Assembly: GCA_030674155.1 (NCBI GenBank)
Contig: CM060334.1
Location: forward strand, 27,654,739-27,718,738
Length of the DNA stretch: 64,000 nucleotides
Source: Stramonita haemastoma
Lineage: Eukaryota; Mollusca; Gastropoda; Neogastropoda; Muricidae
Direction of reading: 5' to 3'
How positions within the stretch are numbered: position 1 is the stretch's first letter; every line of letters starts with the position of its first letter. This document shows positions 26,136-41,000 of the stretch, piece after piece. The translations under genes were made by a program, and so were the position numbers. Under the pieces are notes generated by a model. That model saw only the letters and a list, made by a program, of their open reading frames with translations, made no database searches and had not been told where the DNA came from.

Positions 26136-28364
26136 GGGACGGGATAGCCTAGTGGCCAGAACATTGCGCTTGCAATTTGACGACCCGGGTTCGATACCAG
26201 TTGGAGGAGATTTTTCTACTGGAGTTAACATCAGTGCTGACTCCACTCTCCCCCAAAGTCCTTCAGATGAGACTAAAACCGAGGCCCAGTGGTGAACGCA
26301 TGCAGAACATCTTGCACACACGTTAAATCTTGTTACGCTATTCGTAAAGTAGCCATCGTGTGCCGGGGAACAGATGACATTTACAAAACTGCATACACAT
26401 GGGACTGGATGTAAAAAAGCACATGAGTACTTATCCCATTATCCTCGATATAAAAGAATAAAATAAATAAAATAAAAAAACAATATGATACATGCAAAGA
26501 GAAACAAGCCACACCACACGCAAAAGAGCTAGAGAGAGAGAATGAGGGTGGAGGTATGAGTGAAACTCTATGACTTGGATTCTTCAGGAATTTTCAGCCT
26601 TTTCCTCCCCAGTTTCAACAGTGGAGAACTTCACCCCTGAAATATACATCCGCTAATGGTATAGTATTGCTCATGAAACTGTTGGTATATTATAGCAGAC
26701 ACAGGTTGAGTTACCCAGTGTGTTGCCGCCACAGGTCACGCCTCTGTAGGTAAGCCCTCACCTTTCACAGCCCCTCAGGGTCTGCTGTCCCATCATGGGC
26801 AGGGTTGCACATCATGGTAAGGCCCTATGATGCTCATTTCAAATATTGTAGTAGGTTTCACATCTAAGAAAGAGACAGTTAGGGAAAAAAAAGATTTCAC
26901 AAAGTACTGTTGGACTTCAGTGAAAAAAAAAGGCATTGAATTTTCCAGTGATGTTTGTGAGTGAGGTGGGAAAAAAAGGATGAAAACACACAGGCTAGGA
27001 TGTGTAATGAGAGAGATAAGAGAAAAGATATAATTTACAAATCAAGATTCTTGTTCTTTTCTCCCTGATCTCATTGAGCACTGCACTGAAGTCCTCAAGT
27101 TGTATTTCTTGGGCAAGTTGTACTTTGCGGAGCCCATCCATCCATAGGTACTAGGTGCATGCTGGCTTCTGTAACCACTGAATACATTACTGGCATGAAA
27201 TTGCGAGATTTGGAATGTGCATATTATTATCATCTGCATGCATGTATTCTTGAGGGGAATTAAGACATTGGAAGGTCTTTGCTTTAAGTTGACCTAAGAG
27301 AATATTACTCCTTCCCCCCCCCCCCCTCACCAACCTGTAATTCATCAGATATTACAGTAAATATTCAAGCCCATGACATGGATATATGGGTTATAACTCA
27401 CTCCATCCACTCATCCGTAATTTCAATGTTTCAATATAAACAACATACAGAATTTACACCAATTTGGGGACCCAAACTGTAATGGCTTGTTAGATTTCTA
27501 TGATGTTTCATTTTGAAATGTGTCCTCTTATTAGATGACATCTGGTATGATCTTGCTAAGATGTGATGATGAAAAAAACTGGCCTCTGTGAGTTCTTCAC
27601 TTTGGTTTTGGTTTTAGTAATCGCTTAGGTCCGCACCACACAAAGTAACCCTCCACACCCCACACTCCCGAAAAAAAATTAAGCAAACAAAATACAAAAA
27701 ACTCCACACAGATATTAGATGTAGAAAAGTCTCTCCTCACGTTGTTTTGGATACAGCAGAAATCTGTTTAACTCATAGATGTGCAATCCTTATGTTGGAA
27801 CTTCACACTCAATTTCTTATCCCCCCCCCCCTTTCTTCTTTCATCCTCTCATTCTAAATTTCTACCCCATTTTCAGCCTTGTATCCTTAAAGGTATTCGG
27901 TACACAGTCTTTGAATGTTGTTGTGGAGGGTCCTGTCTGTAGCTATTGTTTTTTCTGGTTCTTGTAAGGTTCTGGGCTCATACCTTCATTAACTTAAGAC
28001 AAACTGAACATCCTCCCAACACTTCTGGACAGGCTTATAGGGCTGTCATTCATCACTTGGTTTAAAGATCTGGTGTTGAGTGTGCCTGTCTGCAGGTCTG
28101 TCTTTAAAAAAAAGTTTGCTAAAAATAATAGATTGTGTCAGTGATTTTTACAGTGTCAGAGAAACAAGTACAATGTAAAGGGATATTGGGGGAAAAAAAT
28201 CATATAAACCAACATAACATGTTTGTTATGGATGTATCTTGCTTATTTCATTGCATGGTTGCTAGGTATTGCATCATAGGTACAGAAGGTATGTTTTGCA
28301 TGCACTTTTCCATAACTCTCTTTCTCACACACAGGCACACACACACATATACTAACACATACAG

Positions 28365-28414
<50 letters not shown>

Positions 28415-28772
28415 CCCCCCCCCCCCCCCCCCCCCCACACACACTCGCACACGCATACACATGCAAACACATACTCATGCACACACTCGTTCACACATGC
28501 ATATACATATGCACACACATACACTCATGAGCACCAGCTAATCATCTGATCCAACAAAATAGAAACGACTGATAGCCACCAGCATTAGTACCCCACAGGG
28601 CACTATTTCTGCTTGATTTTTTGCCTTCTCAGAATTACAGTATGATATAGTTAGAATGGGCCAAGGATGTGATAAAAGTCAACTGAGATTGAAATTGGTT
28701 TGCATTAGTCTTGTGACAAGTTTTGTATACATGTGTAGTGTATTTGTATTATTCATGTATTGGTTGGAAAAT

Positions 28773-28866
<94 letters not shown>

Positions 28867-29491
28867 ATGTATATCATATTTTACCACCAGTCCCTTTTTT
28901 TTTTCTTCATCTTACATTACCTCCCTCCCTTCCTGATACATGTATGTATAACCCAGTGGCAGTGATGTAGCAGTTTTCTCATACAGATTTTCCTCTGTAA
29001 CAGTCGGGTCTGTGTAACAATGTCAGATTCTCCTGTGTAACAATCGGGTCTGTGCAACAATGTCCTGGTCCAGGTGGACTGATTTATCCACCATTATCCC
29101 TTCAGATGAGTCAAGATTATTCCCCCCTCCTCCTCCTCCTTCCCCCCTTCTATCGCCCCCCCCCCCCCCCCCCCTTCCTTCATTTCTCTTCTCAGCGGAG
29201 TTTGATGTGAATTCCCCACTAGGAGTGGCCTTGGTGACAGCTGGGTCATAACTGTTTCCTTTTCCCCATGTCCTCCTGTCCTTCATTTCTCTTTTTCCCT
29301 CGTCTCTTGGCGTCTGTCTTCTTTGTCTGTCTTGAACACTCTGTGGCTTGTCTGTCTGTCTTGTCTGTCTGTCTTGCTTTCTGTTGGTTATGGTAGGTTT
29401 TCCTGGCTGGCTGTCTCTCATATTCTGTGTCTTTTGGTTACAGTCTCTGTGTCCTTGTTTTGTTTTGTTTTTTATTTGTGTCTCCTCTTCC

Positions 29492-29545
<54 letters not shown>

Positions 29546-29588
29546 TATACTCTGTCACTGTGTGTATGTGTGGAGGAGGGGAGAGAGA

Positions 29589-29678
<90 letters not shown>

Positions 29679-30369
29679 GAACTTTTTTTTCAGATAGTGA
29701 CTGGTGAGATACAAAATTCATAAAATCAGCAGTACTATAAAGTCTGTGTATTTTAGATTATAGTTATGCTAGGAGTACAGTATGATTCTTTGTTTTTTTT
29801 TCCTTGGGGGGGGGGGGGGGGGTATATATTTTTAAATAGAATTTTAATGTTCTGTTTATGTTTGCATTGCATGAAAAAGATGGAAACAAAAAACAACAAC
29901 AAAAACAGTACTGTGTTTGTATGCTTGTATCAGTGCTTTGTGAAGCATCATCGTATTCTGGTGCTATGTGTTTGAAATATTTAAAAACACACACATATAC
30001 AGATGCATGTATCAGTATGTGTATATTGATGCTGTGATTTTATGACGTGTTTTGTGTATTTGTATATATTTGGATGTAATGTCACACGTGTATGAAATAC
30101 TCCCAAATTCCCTTTTGTATCCATGACACGATCATGAAGAATTTATGACCTGTGTGTGTGTGCTGATGGTGCATTTATTCTGGTGAGAAGTTTGAAAAGC
30201 TTGTGCTTGTGCTGTATTTGGAGTCTGTACTTGAATTAATGTCGTTTTGATGAAGAGATGGGTAATGTACAATTATCATTTATGCATATGAAAATCAGAA
30301 GTTTAGATTGACAGGGTTTTTTTTAATGGTCTTCACACCAAACAAATAAACAAAAATATTTACCAGCCC

Positions 30370-30411
<42 letters not shown>

Positions 30412-31698
30412 TTTTAAAAAAACACTCCCAACAAACAAACAAAAAACACAACCTCCCCCCCTTTAAAAAAAACACTCCCAACAAACAAACAAAAAACATG
30501 AACACAATCTCTTCATACACATATTCTTTATTGTCACTCCCCCCAAACAAAAAATCCCCTACAACTCACACCCCCCCCCCCCCCCCCCCCCCACCTCCCT
30601 CCAAAGAAATCAAAACAAAAAAACACATAAAAAATGAAAGAAAACGTTTAAAGCAAATAAAACTTGTTTATGAGACTGGATAGAGTATACTATTGATAAG
30701 CAGTCAGTGGCCTGCGATTGGAGTTTACCATGCAGGAGACAGATCAGGTTGAGAGCAGGTGTGAAATCTTCACTTGACGAAGATCTTAGGAATTGAAATC
30801 CTTGTGACAATGTGAGGCTTCAATAAACAAAGAATAGCTGCATGAAAGACACTGTACAGAATGGAAAATAGAGTCAGGTGTTCAGTGCAGCTTTCATTTA
30901 GTACATATGTAACTGTAAGGAACCCATTGTATTGAGCTGTTTAGTGACCAAAAATTCTCAGATAAAAATTCTGTTCCTGGCAAAGAAATCTGGACATGGG
31001 TTTCCTTTCAACAACAACAACAAAAAAATGGGGGGGGGGGGAGATTGTGATGGTGGTGAATTCCTCAGATTCAGAATATTTTCAAGGTAAAATTGAAACT
31101 TGTTTTATAAATGAGTGAGAAATCTTTGTTAAGCTAGTTTATGCTGGGCATCTTGAACCAGGCAGAGCTTGTCTTGTCATCAGGACACATATTGTATACT
31201 GGGTATTATCAAACTGGCTGAGTAACTTTTTCACATATGGGAAAGATTTTGTAATTTGTGCGTTTGCACTCACAGAACCTCAGTTCATGAAATAAGGTGT
31301 CAATAGAAGGATTGACAGTAAATGAAGTCCAAACCAGTGTTGACTCCAGAGTAGGGAAAAAAATCCTTAAAAGGACACCTTTGAAATGAATTGGATTACC
31401 ATCTGATCACGAGTCTGAAACTCCAGTTGGCTGTTCCACCTCCATTTTCAAGGTACAGTGTGGGAGAAAACTAGAGACATGTGACTGACTTTATGGTGGA
31501 GGGTGACATAGTTGCTTACACTGTGTTGCAGGACCCATTCCGACTCTGCCCTGCATACCAGCGCCATGGGACCCTCCCCAGGCAACGGGACCAACGAGCA
31601 GTACAGCCACCCCCTAACACCCCTCCTACACACAAACGCAGTAAGCCTAGAACTTTTAATAATTTTTTTTAAACGTTTAGATGTTTTGTTGATTAAAC

Positions 31699-31762
<64 letters not shown>

Positions 31763-32209
31763 TTTAAAAAATATGTAATAAATTTAAGTGTGTGTGAGAG
31801 ACAAAGTATTTTAGGCAGGCAAAGTATTTTATTCGAGGATAATAGATAAGCACTTGTGTGCTTTTTTACATCCAGTCCCCGCCCTTTTCAGGGATACATC
31901 AAATTGAGAAGATACTAAACAATAAACTTTACGCAATACCAAACAACACCAAGAATAAGGACACTATATATGAAAAGGTAATAAAAAAAAATGCACTCGA
32001 TCAGAAAACAAAAATCTGAAGTCACAATAAAAGATTTTGATTATGGAAGAGAAGAAAGCGTTAATGGATGAAGAGCAAACAAGAGAATAAAATGAAATAA
32101 ACAACTCAAGAAAAAACATCAAACCACCACCATCTGTCAAAAATTATACATGTGATATAAATCATACATTTGGATAAAGGGGAAAATTTAAAAACTAATA
32201 TCCTTATTT

Positions 32210-32242
<33 letters not shown>

Positions 32243-32561
32243 GACATACTACCAATAAAAATATAATTAAAATAAATCAGAATTATTATCATTATGTTTT
32301 TTTTTTTACATAGAACATCCTAGATGTTTCAAAATAGGCAAAACATTTTTATCAATCGGATAATGTTCTACATACACTCACACACAGACACACACAGACG
32401 CACACACACACACACACACACACACAGACGCACACACACACACAGACACACACACATAGACACACAGAGACACACACACATTCTCACACACACATATACA
32501 CAGAAACATACACTCAATCACACACACATACACACACACACTCACACACACGCACACACAA

Positions 32562-32629
<68 letters not shown>

Positions 32630-32638
32630 ACACACACA

Positions 32639-32688
<50 letters not shown>

Positions 32689-33054
32689 TTTCACTGGTTC
32701 TCGCACATTTCATCAAAAAAACCACTTCATTCTAAGGAAATATATGCCTTGAATTCTGAGTGAAATCATAACCGAACGGAACACAAGAGGAATCTATCCG
32801 CTGTAAGGCACATATTTTGGGACATATATACCCTAATATCTTATATCTTATCAATCTTCTGAGCACAATCATAAAATGTATGTTTCTAATTATATTTTAT
32901 GTGGTAGTGGACAAAATTGTTCAGTGTTATTTTTTCCTTTTTTTACGATCATTAATTAAAATTTTACATGGAAATCATTACATTCATCACACGTAATTAT
33001 CAAAAAGGGAGTACAAGATATGAACAAACATTTCTCAATATGGATGGTAAGAGA

Positions 33055-33120
<66 letters not shown>

Positions 33121-33550
33121 ATCACTAACTAGTGACACACAAATCAAATTCAATATAGCTATATAAAATGAACATCTACACATCGTAGATAAAATACACA
33201 TAGTTTATATATACTGTAATGATCAATCTCAGTGAATAGCCTATGTAATCACAAAAATGAATAACAACACAGCATAATTAAAAAACACATACTAACTAAA
33301 CTTTAAACATTGAGATATTAAACATTTATCAAACTCAATAATAATCAAATTTCAGATTAAAATTGAAAACATAAGTATGAATACAGCCTTCATCAAGATA
33401 GAAGAGACAGACAGACAGACAGACAGAGAGAGAGAGAGAGAGAGAGAGAGGGGAGAGGGAGGGAGGGAGGGAGAGAGGGAGAGGGATATGGTGATATATA
33501 TACATTATATATATATACATATATATATACATATATATATACATATACAT

Positions 33551-33586
<36 letters not shown>

Positions 33587-36500
33587 CATAAATACACACA
33601 CACACATATACACATACACACATATATATGTATATATCCAACAGGATGAGTCTGGTTCAGTATTTTTGATGCATCAAGTGAAATTGAAGGCGATTTTTGA
33701 ATGTTGTCAATGATTGGTGCTGTTTAATTGAATCGGGAAGGGAATTCCACAGCACAGGGCCTGAGTATAGCAAACTAGACTTGAACAAGTCTATTCTTGG
33801 GATTGGGACACTTGGCTTTTCAGTATTTCTGGAATGATTCATTGGGAACATATCTCTTAAGGATGTGGGAACAGCTCCTGCCATTATTTTAAACATCATT
33901 ATGCCTTTGTTATATTTCAGTCTTTGTTGTAGGGGGAGAATACTTAACTGAGTGAAATCCACTTCAAGTAAGGTTGTTTTCTTCAGAAGGATAAGTTTGA
34001 GAGCACGTTTATGTAGGCTTAATAATGGTTTCATAGTGTTTGCACTGGCAGAATCCCAGAGGGATAATTTCTTTGAATGGTAGTCTAGGAAATGTTTAAT
34101 TTTAGTCAACTGGTATACTCTTTGGGACAAGTATTTGCATAGATGAGATATGTGGTAGAACCAGCTGAGGTTTTCATCGATTGTTATTCCTAGAACTTTG
34201 TGATGAGAGGTTTGTTCGATTGCTTCTTTTCTTATGTGGATTGGAAACTGTTTTGGGGGTAAATTTTGTCGCTTTTGTCTGGTGGTGATCAGCATGCATT
34301 TTGTTTTTTGGGGGTGAATAGACATGTGGTTCAGTTCTGTCCATTTGACAAGATCATTACAGCTTTGTTGTAATGTGGTTGTAAGAGAGTCAATGTCGTT
34401 ATGGTTCGTATGTATGGTTGTGTCATCAGCAAATAGTTCACATTTGGATTTGATATGTAGAGGAAGGTCATTTATGTATAATGAAAAGAGAATCGGTCCT
34501 AGTATTGATCCCTGTGGTACTCCATAGTGAATAGGTTTTAGATTGGATGTGGATGTAGTTGTTGAGACACACTGTTGTCTGTTTTTAAGATAAGAAGCAA
34601 GTAGTTCTAGACTATTTGATGATAGATTATACAGGTCTAGCTTTCTGATGAGAAGTGTGTGGTCAATTGTATCAAATGCTTTTTTGAAATCTACAAATAA
34701 TACTCCACAAAATTTACTTTCATTAATGTTTGATAGCCAATTGTCTATGAGACTAGTCAGTGCAGTATGACACGAGTGATTTTGTCTGAATCCTGATTGG
34801 TTAGGGTGAAGTAGGTTGTTAGTATCTATATGATGGACTAAGTGTTTATTTATATGTTTTTCCAGGGGTTTTGAAAGGAGGGATATAATGGAGATTGGCC
34901 TATAGTTTGAAGGATCTGAAGTGTCACCAGATTTGTAGATGGGGATCACTTTAGCAGTTTTGAAGGCATTGGGGAAATAGTTTTTATCAAGACATTGGTT
35001 ATATATATATGTTAGAGTCTCAGTGATAACTGGAGCTGACAGTTTTAGAATTCTGCTGTCTATTCCATCGAGGCCTCTTGTCCTGGATTGTTTGAGGTGA
35101 ATCAGATAACTATAGACTTCAAAAATAGAAATAAATGGTATGTGGAGTTTCGAAGGAATATGCTTTTCTTGGCAGTATTGTCTTAGTGTGTTTAGGTTGT
35201 TGGATTTTGAATCATCATTGCTAACAACGTTAGTAGAAACGTTTATAAAGTGATTGTTGAGTTGTTCAGCAGTAACATCTTTGATTACATTTGATTTGGA
35301 AGAGGATTGTTTGTTCGTTATTTGATTTATGGCCTTCCAAATAAATTTTGAGTTTTGTTTTGAAGATAGTAAATCTTGGAAATATTTCTTTTTTTCTTGA
35401 CGTTTCTGGGAGTTTATGGCATTTCGTAATCTTTTTGACTCTTCATGATATTTATGTTTTTTTAAGAAATCTCTAAGATAACATGCCTCTTCTAGTTCTT
35501 TTGTAAGCCAAGGCGGTTTGGGGGCATGTTTGACCCTTCTGGTTTTTAGTGGAGCATGTTTATTGTAAATTTCAGTGAAAGTTTTTATCCAAAAATCGAT
35601 AGCCAAGTCTGGATCAGTAATGTTGAATGTTTCTGAGAGCATAGAGTTACTTAGTTCGAGAAGGAAAAGCTGTTCATTGAATTTAGCAAAGGAACGATAT
35701 GTTAAGGTTTTATGGCCAGGTTTGGGAATTTTTGTTCCTTTTTTAGACCAAGTAGTACAGACAGGGTAGTGATCGCTGCAGTTGTAGACAGGGACACATG
35801 TTTCTATGATGTTGTTAGGATTTGATACGTAAATGTGGTCAATTATAGTGCTTGAATTTGGCGTAACTCTTGTAGGTAAAGTAACTAGTTGGTGAAGGTT
35901 GAATGAATTAGTAATTTGCGTCCATGCATTATTTACTTTTGTTACATCGATGTTAAAATCACCTAGTAGTATCACTTCCCTGGATTCTAATAGGACTGCG
36001 TTCATCATTGCATCAAACTTGTCTATCCAATTTTTTCTTTCTGCTGGATTCCTATAGCAGAATCCCATTGCTATAGGTGGTGAACCTTTCATTGAGACTT
36101 CAAGCCAGACAGATTCTACATCATAATGTTCTAGATGGATGAGACGCTTGAACATTATAGATTCACTAATGTATATGATGATTCCTGTTTCTTTTTGCTT
36201 TTGTGGATCCTTTCGTATGATTTTATATCCTGGGATATATAAGTCACTGTCTAATATGTGTTTCGAAAGTCTTGATTCAGATAGCCCTAGTATGTGAAAT
36301 GGTTTGCCATGGTTTCTAATAAGTGTTGATATGTCATCAATTTTATTAACTGCGTGATTTATATTTAATTGGCAAATTCGTAGGCCTTCCTTTGAGGGCC
36401 ACGTGTTGAGTCTTGAATGCATCTATTTGTGTTGATTTTTGTTAGGAATGTGATAATGTGTCTAAAAACTGGAAAAGGTGAAGATTAATTAGGGATAAAT

Positions 36501-37978
36501 AGGAATAAGGGGGAGTGGGTACTCAATAAGGGGAAGGATGAGATGTAAGAAGAAGAGAAAAAAGCTGATTTCAAGTTACATAAGGATACACATACAGTGT
36601 ATAAACTGTATAACCCAGTGGAACTAACAATGATGTGTAGCAAGAAAAGGTAAGAATCAATTTTATAAGGGGTGAATAATGGGGATGGGAGTAGGGCACT
36701 GGGGGAATGCTGAAATGTAAGGGAAAAAATTGAATGATTTCAATAGTTAGCCAAAAAATACAAACTTTATAAAGGGTGAATAATGGGGATGGGAATAAGG
36801 CACTGGGGGGATGATGAAATGTAAGGGAAGAAAAATGGATGATTTCAATAGTACTCAAGACACAACAATTTCAATAGTACTCAAAGACACAATCACACAC
36901 GTTATATACATATTGTCCAATCAAACTAACAACAATATTGGCAAATATAAGAAAGTAATAATAATAATAAAAAATAAAATAAAATAATTTTTAAAAAAGA
37001 AAAAAAGAAAAGAAAAAAAAGATTTTTTTAAAAGTGTGTTCAGTGGGTGTACCAATTATACTCTTATACACTTCTCAGGGTGACTTGGTGATAAATGTCA
37101 TAAGGGTGCCGATTACCACAGTCTACACACTTTGTCCAGGAACTGGCAAGGGCCTTCGGCAAGATCAGGAACAACACCACACAGTGCTCACACTTGTAAT
37201 GTTTCTGCTTGCTTGTTCAGATTTAATGTTGCATTCATCAATGTCTCAGCTTGTGTTGGCAAGATGGCGATTATATGGAACACCCGGAGAGTAATTCATT
37301 CACAAGAGTGTACACACACCAGTCCATTCACTGTCACAGCCTGAAAAAAGCTTTTAGTTAGCCTTAGCTGGCACAGCACTCACAACTAGAGTTCTGGTCC
37401 CTCCCGGGATGCACACTGTAATGTCTTTGATACGCATCTTTCATCTTTCACCATTGTAAGGCCGAAAATGCATCAATGGATAAGCTAGTATCAATCAACA
37501 CTCAGGAGGATCGCACACACACACTCCCGCGCTCGCCTGTGCGCCATGTGGAAAGAAAAAAAAATAGTAATAAGCAGCAGCAAACAAAACATACACACAC
37601 CCACACACCCACACACACACACACACACAATTAAGCAGGATGGACTTTCCACAAGAGGCCCAGATAAGCAACACAGTAACAAGAACTATTCACCAGGCCC
37701 AGATAAGCCAAGAAGAAGAAGAAAAATAATAATAGATAAATAAAATAATAATAATGAAAAAAAAAAAAAAATAATAATAAAGAAAGAAATAAAATAAAAT
37801 AAAGTAATAATAATAATTAAAAAAAAAAAAGAAAATAAATAAATAAAATAATAATAAAAATGATAATTAGAAAAGATCCCAAACAAAGGAGAAAAAAAAA
37901 AGTATAATAATAAAAAAAAAAAAAAGTATAATAATAATATGTAGAGAGAGAGAGAGAGAGAGAGGAGGGAGGGAGGGA

Positions 37979-38029
<51 letters not shown>

Positions 38030-41000
38030 CTTTGGATTTGAATGTGAAAGGATGAACAGGTTTAAGAGCAATCGTAATGTCTCAGACCTCTTTCTGTTTG
38101 TTTGTTTTTTTTTTTTGATAACTCCTTTGGGAATCTTTGTGGTGCTGCATAGAAAAACTTTTTTTTTTCCAAAATCATGCATTCATGGTGGTTGTGTGCC
38201 AAAGTATCTCTGTCCGTTCTACAATGCTGTCCATCCACCGTTTTGTTTTTGTTTTTTTAACCCACTATCTGATCACTTTTGCATTTAAAAACTAAATGGC
38301 TCTGATAAATGTTAAACATTTAATGCTTGGATTCTTTTTTTTACTCTGCTGTGGGAGATTTAGAAATTATTTTGAATAAAAACACATATGGCTTTTAAAA
38401 TTTTTGTTTTTAGTCAAAGTGATTTTAAGATTTATACCTAAAGGTAGGTTTTGCACAGTGCGTAACATATTGCACAGCTGCCATATCTGTAACCCTTCAG
38501 AAAGGTCCTTTTATTTGATCTCAGCTGCCATCATGATTCCATGCATTGTGAGTTCATGTAATGTATTCTACTGAGATTTAGTAGAAAGAAAGTGATTTAA
38601 CTATTGAGATCTGTAACTGTGAAATTTGAAGAAGCATTTTTTTCATAAGCCACTAGTCCAGTTTGATGACCACGAGTGTGTGTATCATGCCCTAGATACA
38701 GACAGGATATTCATAATGTTAATCCCATAACCCCTGCAAAAGATAAAAGTGTATTTTTTATACTGTTTGATCTTTTGAAGGGTGTATGGCTTAGTGTACA
38801 GATCAAGTTATTTCTCTGTAAAAAGTAAAGTAAAAGTGTCCCATAACCTAGGCGGTTGTAGGGGAGCGAGGTGTCAGAGACCTCGGCTTCTCCAGGGGCC
38901 AGCATATTGAGGGTGGTGCCCATCTCCTCTCCCTCACTGCTTTACCTTCCCTGACCCTAAAGAGGGCAGGTACCATTAACAGCTGGGTGAACTGGGGGGA
39001 CTGTACTGAAACCGTCACCCATCCAACTGGTAACCACGCTTGACGCTGCTTAACTTGACTTGGGAAAAGCGAGCACTCTGAACACTGAGCTATCCCACCC
39101 CCTTTTCTGTAATCATCCTAAATATAACAAAGCATGTGTTGTTTGGGGTTTGGGGTGTGGTTTTAATTTTTTGGGGCATCATTAGAATGAGATTGTAGCT
39201 GTAGGTCCTGTCTGCATATGCAAGCATCTTCTGCAGAAGATGCTACACTATTTACCTGTTTTGTAGATGGGCCAGCTCTGACCTGTTGGGTGGATGACTT
39301 GATCATACTCAAGAGTACACCATTGCTGTCTGGAGAGGAATAAGTTTTACCACCCCCATCTTGCCCATGACACTGCCAGAAAAAAAAAAAAAGAATTGTC
39401 TCCTTGTCTTCCCAGGGTGTTGAGAGAAAAGAGTCACTGTTGATGCTGTGTTTTGTTTTAAGGCAAGCAGAACGGGGACTTCACCACCTGACTGAATTGT
39501 GTGTGTGTGTGTTGCAGTTATGGAGATGGTGGGGGAGGACTCGCCCGAGTCACTACAGGTCAAAGGTTACTGGGATCCTAAGAAAATGGGAGCTGGTTCC
39601 AGACCAAAGTCCTGTGAAGTTCCCAACATCAAGTAAGCCTTTTGCCAGTTAATGCATGAATTTCTGCTTGGTCTGTTCCTTAGGTACTACGCTGCATTTC
39701 TTTTCCCTCTGTATATTCTGTTGACAGTATACTGATGATTTACATAATTCTCCATGTCCCACAAGTACATAACAGCCCAGCCACGCTATGAACGCTATGG
39801 CATCTCCAAACACTGGCAAAAGTCAGTGACATCACTGCACCACGATTTTATTTTACCCACCATCGGATTGTGGCAACTTCCTTTCTTCTCTGCCTGCTGG
39901 CTGAGCTTACATGTGTGTGTTTCTTCCACTTCACCTCATTTCAATGGGTTGAAAAAGTCTTTATGCCCACATCCGTTGCATACCTCTGGGTTGAACAGCT
40001 TGTTCGTGTTGAAAAGTCTTTATGCCCACATCCGTTGCATATCTCTGGGTTGAACAGCTTGTTCGTGTTTCTCACTCTTTTTTTTTTTTTTCTTTTCCTG
40101 TCTGCATGTGTATTTGTTTCCCAAACAAGAGTGGCTTTTTTTTACAAATTTTGCCAGGGACAGCTCTCTTTTTGCCATGGTTCTTTTAAGTGCTCTAAAA
40201 GCGTGTTACACACCTTGGTATATCATCTCATCCTAAAGACTAGCATCCAGACCACCTCTCATGGTCAAGTGGGTGGGGGAAAAAAATTCAGGCACTATTT
40301 GGGATGGAACCACCCCTCACTTTGAACCTGAACTTCTCTGCACAATCGGGGATGGAACCACCCCTCACTTTGAACCTGAACTTCTCTGCACAATCGGGGA
40401 TGGAACCACCCCTCACTTTGAACCTGAACTTCTCTGCACAATCGGGGAGGGAACCACCCCACACTTTGAACCTGAACTTCTGGCTTTCCAGACAGGTGCA
40501 TTACCTGTAGGCCAGTCTCTTTTTGTTCCCTCCCTCTTCATTCACAAGAGTGCAAGTGTATTGGCATTGTTCATCAGGAAATGGCTGTTCTGATTAAATG
40601 GAATAATAGAAAGAATTCTCTTTTGAATACACATACCGTACCCATAGTGCACAAACCCAGCATAACTCAGTCAAGGGTTTTTGGGCAGCCCTGTGCTGAA
40701 AATAGCCCCTTCCTTGTACCAAGTCTTAGGTTAGGTGCTGTCAGTTTCTGCTCTACTTAGCTGGGATGGAATGGATAGTAGCTGAAAGAAGCTAAATGTG
40801 GTGGAAACACTGATGCAATAAGCGACAGCGGCTTGCTATCCCTGAGTGAGTGATATATCAGCGTGTGTGTTTTTATTTATTTAATTTTTTTATTTTATTC
40901 TTTTATATCGAAGATAATGGGATAACCACTCTTGTGCTTTTTTACGTCCAGTCCCCGTGTGTATGCAGTTTTGTAAATATCATCTGTTCCCACCTGCACA

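Larger units (their letters stand above)
10517..31531 (+). other. CRTC intron 4 (21 kb)
   Basis: Consensus donor GTAAGT and acceptor TTGCAG. It is the main store of mobile elements (entries at 11070, 14050, 16268, 16885, 17870-19092, 24880, 26134), microsatellites and long C or G runs. Stretches with no recognised feature include 10520-11060, 12700-13800, 15410-16260, 19200-20250, 22470-24870 apart from the homopolymer runs and AT-rich words, 26490-28320 and 29830-31530. Confidence 0.8.
31641..39517 (+). other. CRTC intron 5
   Basis: Donor GTAAGC, acceptor TTGCAG. It holds the poly-C at 31700, repeat family E at 31826, AC and GA microsatellites, the antisense LINE at 33657-36422 with its flanks, GA repeats at 37940, and SINE-C at 38821. 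36900-37900 is A-rich with AAT repeats. 38030-38820 and 39105-39515 show nothing recognised. Confidence 0.8.

Noticed and set aside
26750..26810. Short CAG..GTAAGC and CAG..GTAAGG segments that look like micro-exons in intron 4
   Set aside because: They either meet a stop in the needed phase or remove the arginine of the SIK site; AG/GT pairs are common by chance.
29023..29721. 232-codon minus-strand open frame
   Set aside because: Built from GA and GT microsatellites plus a C-rich run; low-complexity peptide only.
39518..39526. Alternative exon 6 acceptor after TTATGGAG that would fix the exon 5/6 phase without a sequencing error
   Set aside because: It sits just beyond a much stronger TTGCAG, and it cannot explain the other two one-base breaks or the HKR-like end of exon 5.
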